Notes under the pieces: model-generated
What the model saw: only the letters and a program-made list of their open reading frames with translations
Databases searched by the model: none
Told to the model about the DNA's origin: nothing
In this document: one piece after another, positions 32,187-32,260 of the stretch
Position numbering within the stretch: position 1 is the stretch's first letter
Layout: the number at the start of each line of letters is the position of its first letter
Source: Anaerolineae bacterium
GTDB lineage: Bacteria; Chloroflexota; Anaerolineae; J036; Brachytrichaceae
Direction: 5' to 3'
DNA: 32,260 bases
Assembly (NCBI GenBank): GCA_023511655.1
Contig: JAIMBB010000025.1
Coordinates: forward strand, 1-32,260
Position numbers and translations under genes: made by a program

Positions 32187-32260
32187 GCCCAACACGCGCT
32201 TCCACCCGACGCCGCTCCGCTGCGCTTGCTTCGCGGCGGCTGAAGCGAGTGCCGTTGGGC
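32187..32260 (+). mobile_element. attC: attC-like integron recombination site 2
   Basis: A 74-nt imperfect palindrome with GCCCAAC (32187-32193) and GTTGGGC (32254-32260), perfect 7-nt inverted boxes matching RYYYAAC and GTTRRRY. Inner arms CGCTTCCACCCG and CGGCTGAAGCG pair with a bulged C (a G on the bottom strand, the typical extrahelical base). The right box ends at the last base of the window, so a further cassette probably follows. Confidence 0.82.

Larger units (their letters stand above)
31590..32254 (+). mobile_element. Integron gene cassette (665 bp)
   Basis: Bounded by the G/TT recombination points of the two attC-like sites. It contains one lipoprotein gene reading towards its own attC, the standard orientation of a cassette, and about 140 bp of AT-rich 3' sequence. 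No promoter is obvious, as is usual for cassettes. Confidence 0.72.

Overview
The window looks like a chromosomal segment of a GC-rich Chloroflexota bacterium, probably Anaerolineae-like. This is an inference from style: Tat-exported lipoproteins with long Ala/Pro/Thr linkers, a secreted subtilase ending in a short YR(L/V)-aromatic-P tail, a four-domain fasciclin protein, an MsrPQ pair and UgpAEB-type sugar transporters. No marker here fixes the genus. The window opens with the 3' end of a 23S rRNA gene and a complete 5S rRNA gene, so it lies at the tail of an rrn operon.

Layout. 1-480: rrl 3' end and rrf. 557-4898: a queuosine-precursor (VUT/YhhQ) transporter, a secreted S8 protease (- strand), a ChbG/YdjC-type carbohydrate deacetylase with a good promoter, and a DtxR/MntR-like regulator (- strand) that has lost most metal ligands. 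5057-10046: a MacA/MacB-like export system (lipoprotein adaptor, ATPase, two tandem MacB-type permeases) running divergently from the regulator. 10259-12623: an AHSA1-PDZ-DinB fusion and a ribose-phosphate pyrophosphokinase with a structured leader. 12624-21377: a long - strand block containing a small hypothetical protein, an MBL-fold protein with degenerate zinc site, a UbiB/ABC1 kinase-like protein, a DUF4432/aldose-epimerase-like protein, Era GTPase, a fused FAD/2Fe-2S xanthine-dehydrogenase-type protein, a LarA-like protein and a cupin. 21466-24736: a sugar ABC importer (two permeases and a binding protein, no ATPase) closed by a textbook terminator. 25072-26937: msrP and msrQ, separated by a MITE-like inverted repeat. 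27036-31112: the fasciclin protein, a membrane protein, and an enolase-superfamily sugar-acid dehydratase.

The most unusual part is the right end. Two 74-nt elements at 31522-31595 and 32187-32260 have the architecture of integron attC sites: 7-nt outer boxes, a stem with one extra base in the 5' arm, a conserved 3' half and a variable 5' half. Together they delimit a 665-bp cassette carrying one lipoprotein gene in the expected orientation. A truncated CPBP-protease remnant sits before the first site. I read this as the edge of a chromosomal integron cassette array (or an integrase-less attC cluster) starting just after the enolase-family gene and continuing beyond the window.

Other recurring signals are heptanucleotide-periodic tracts (one forming an in-frame insertion in era), palindromic dispersed repeats between genes, and promoter -10 boxes 7-8 nt upstream of start codons without a Shine-Dalgarno sequence, which suggests leaderless transcripts for some genes.
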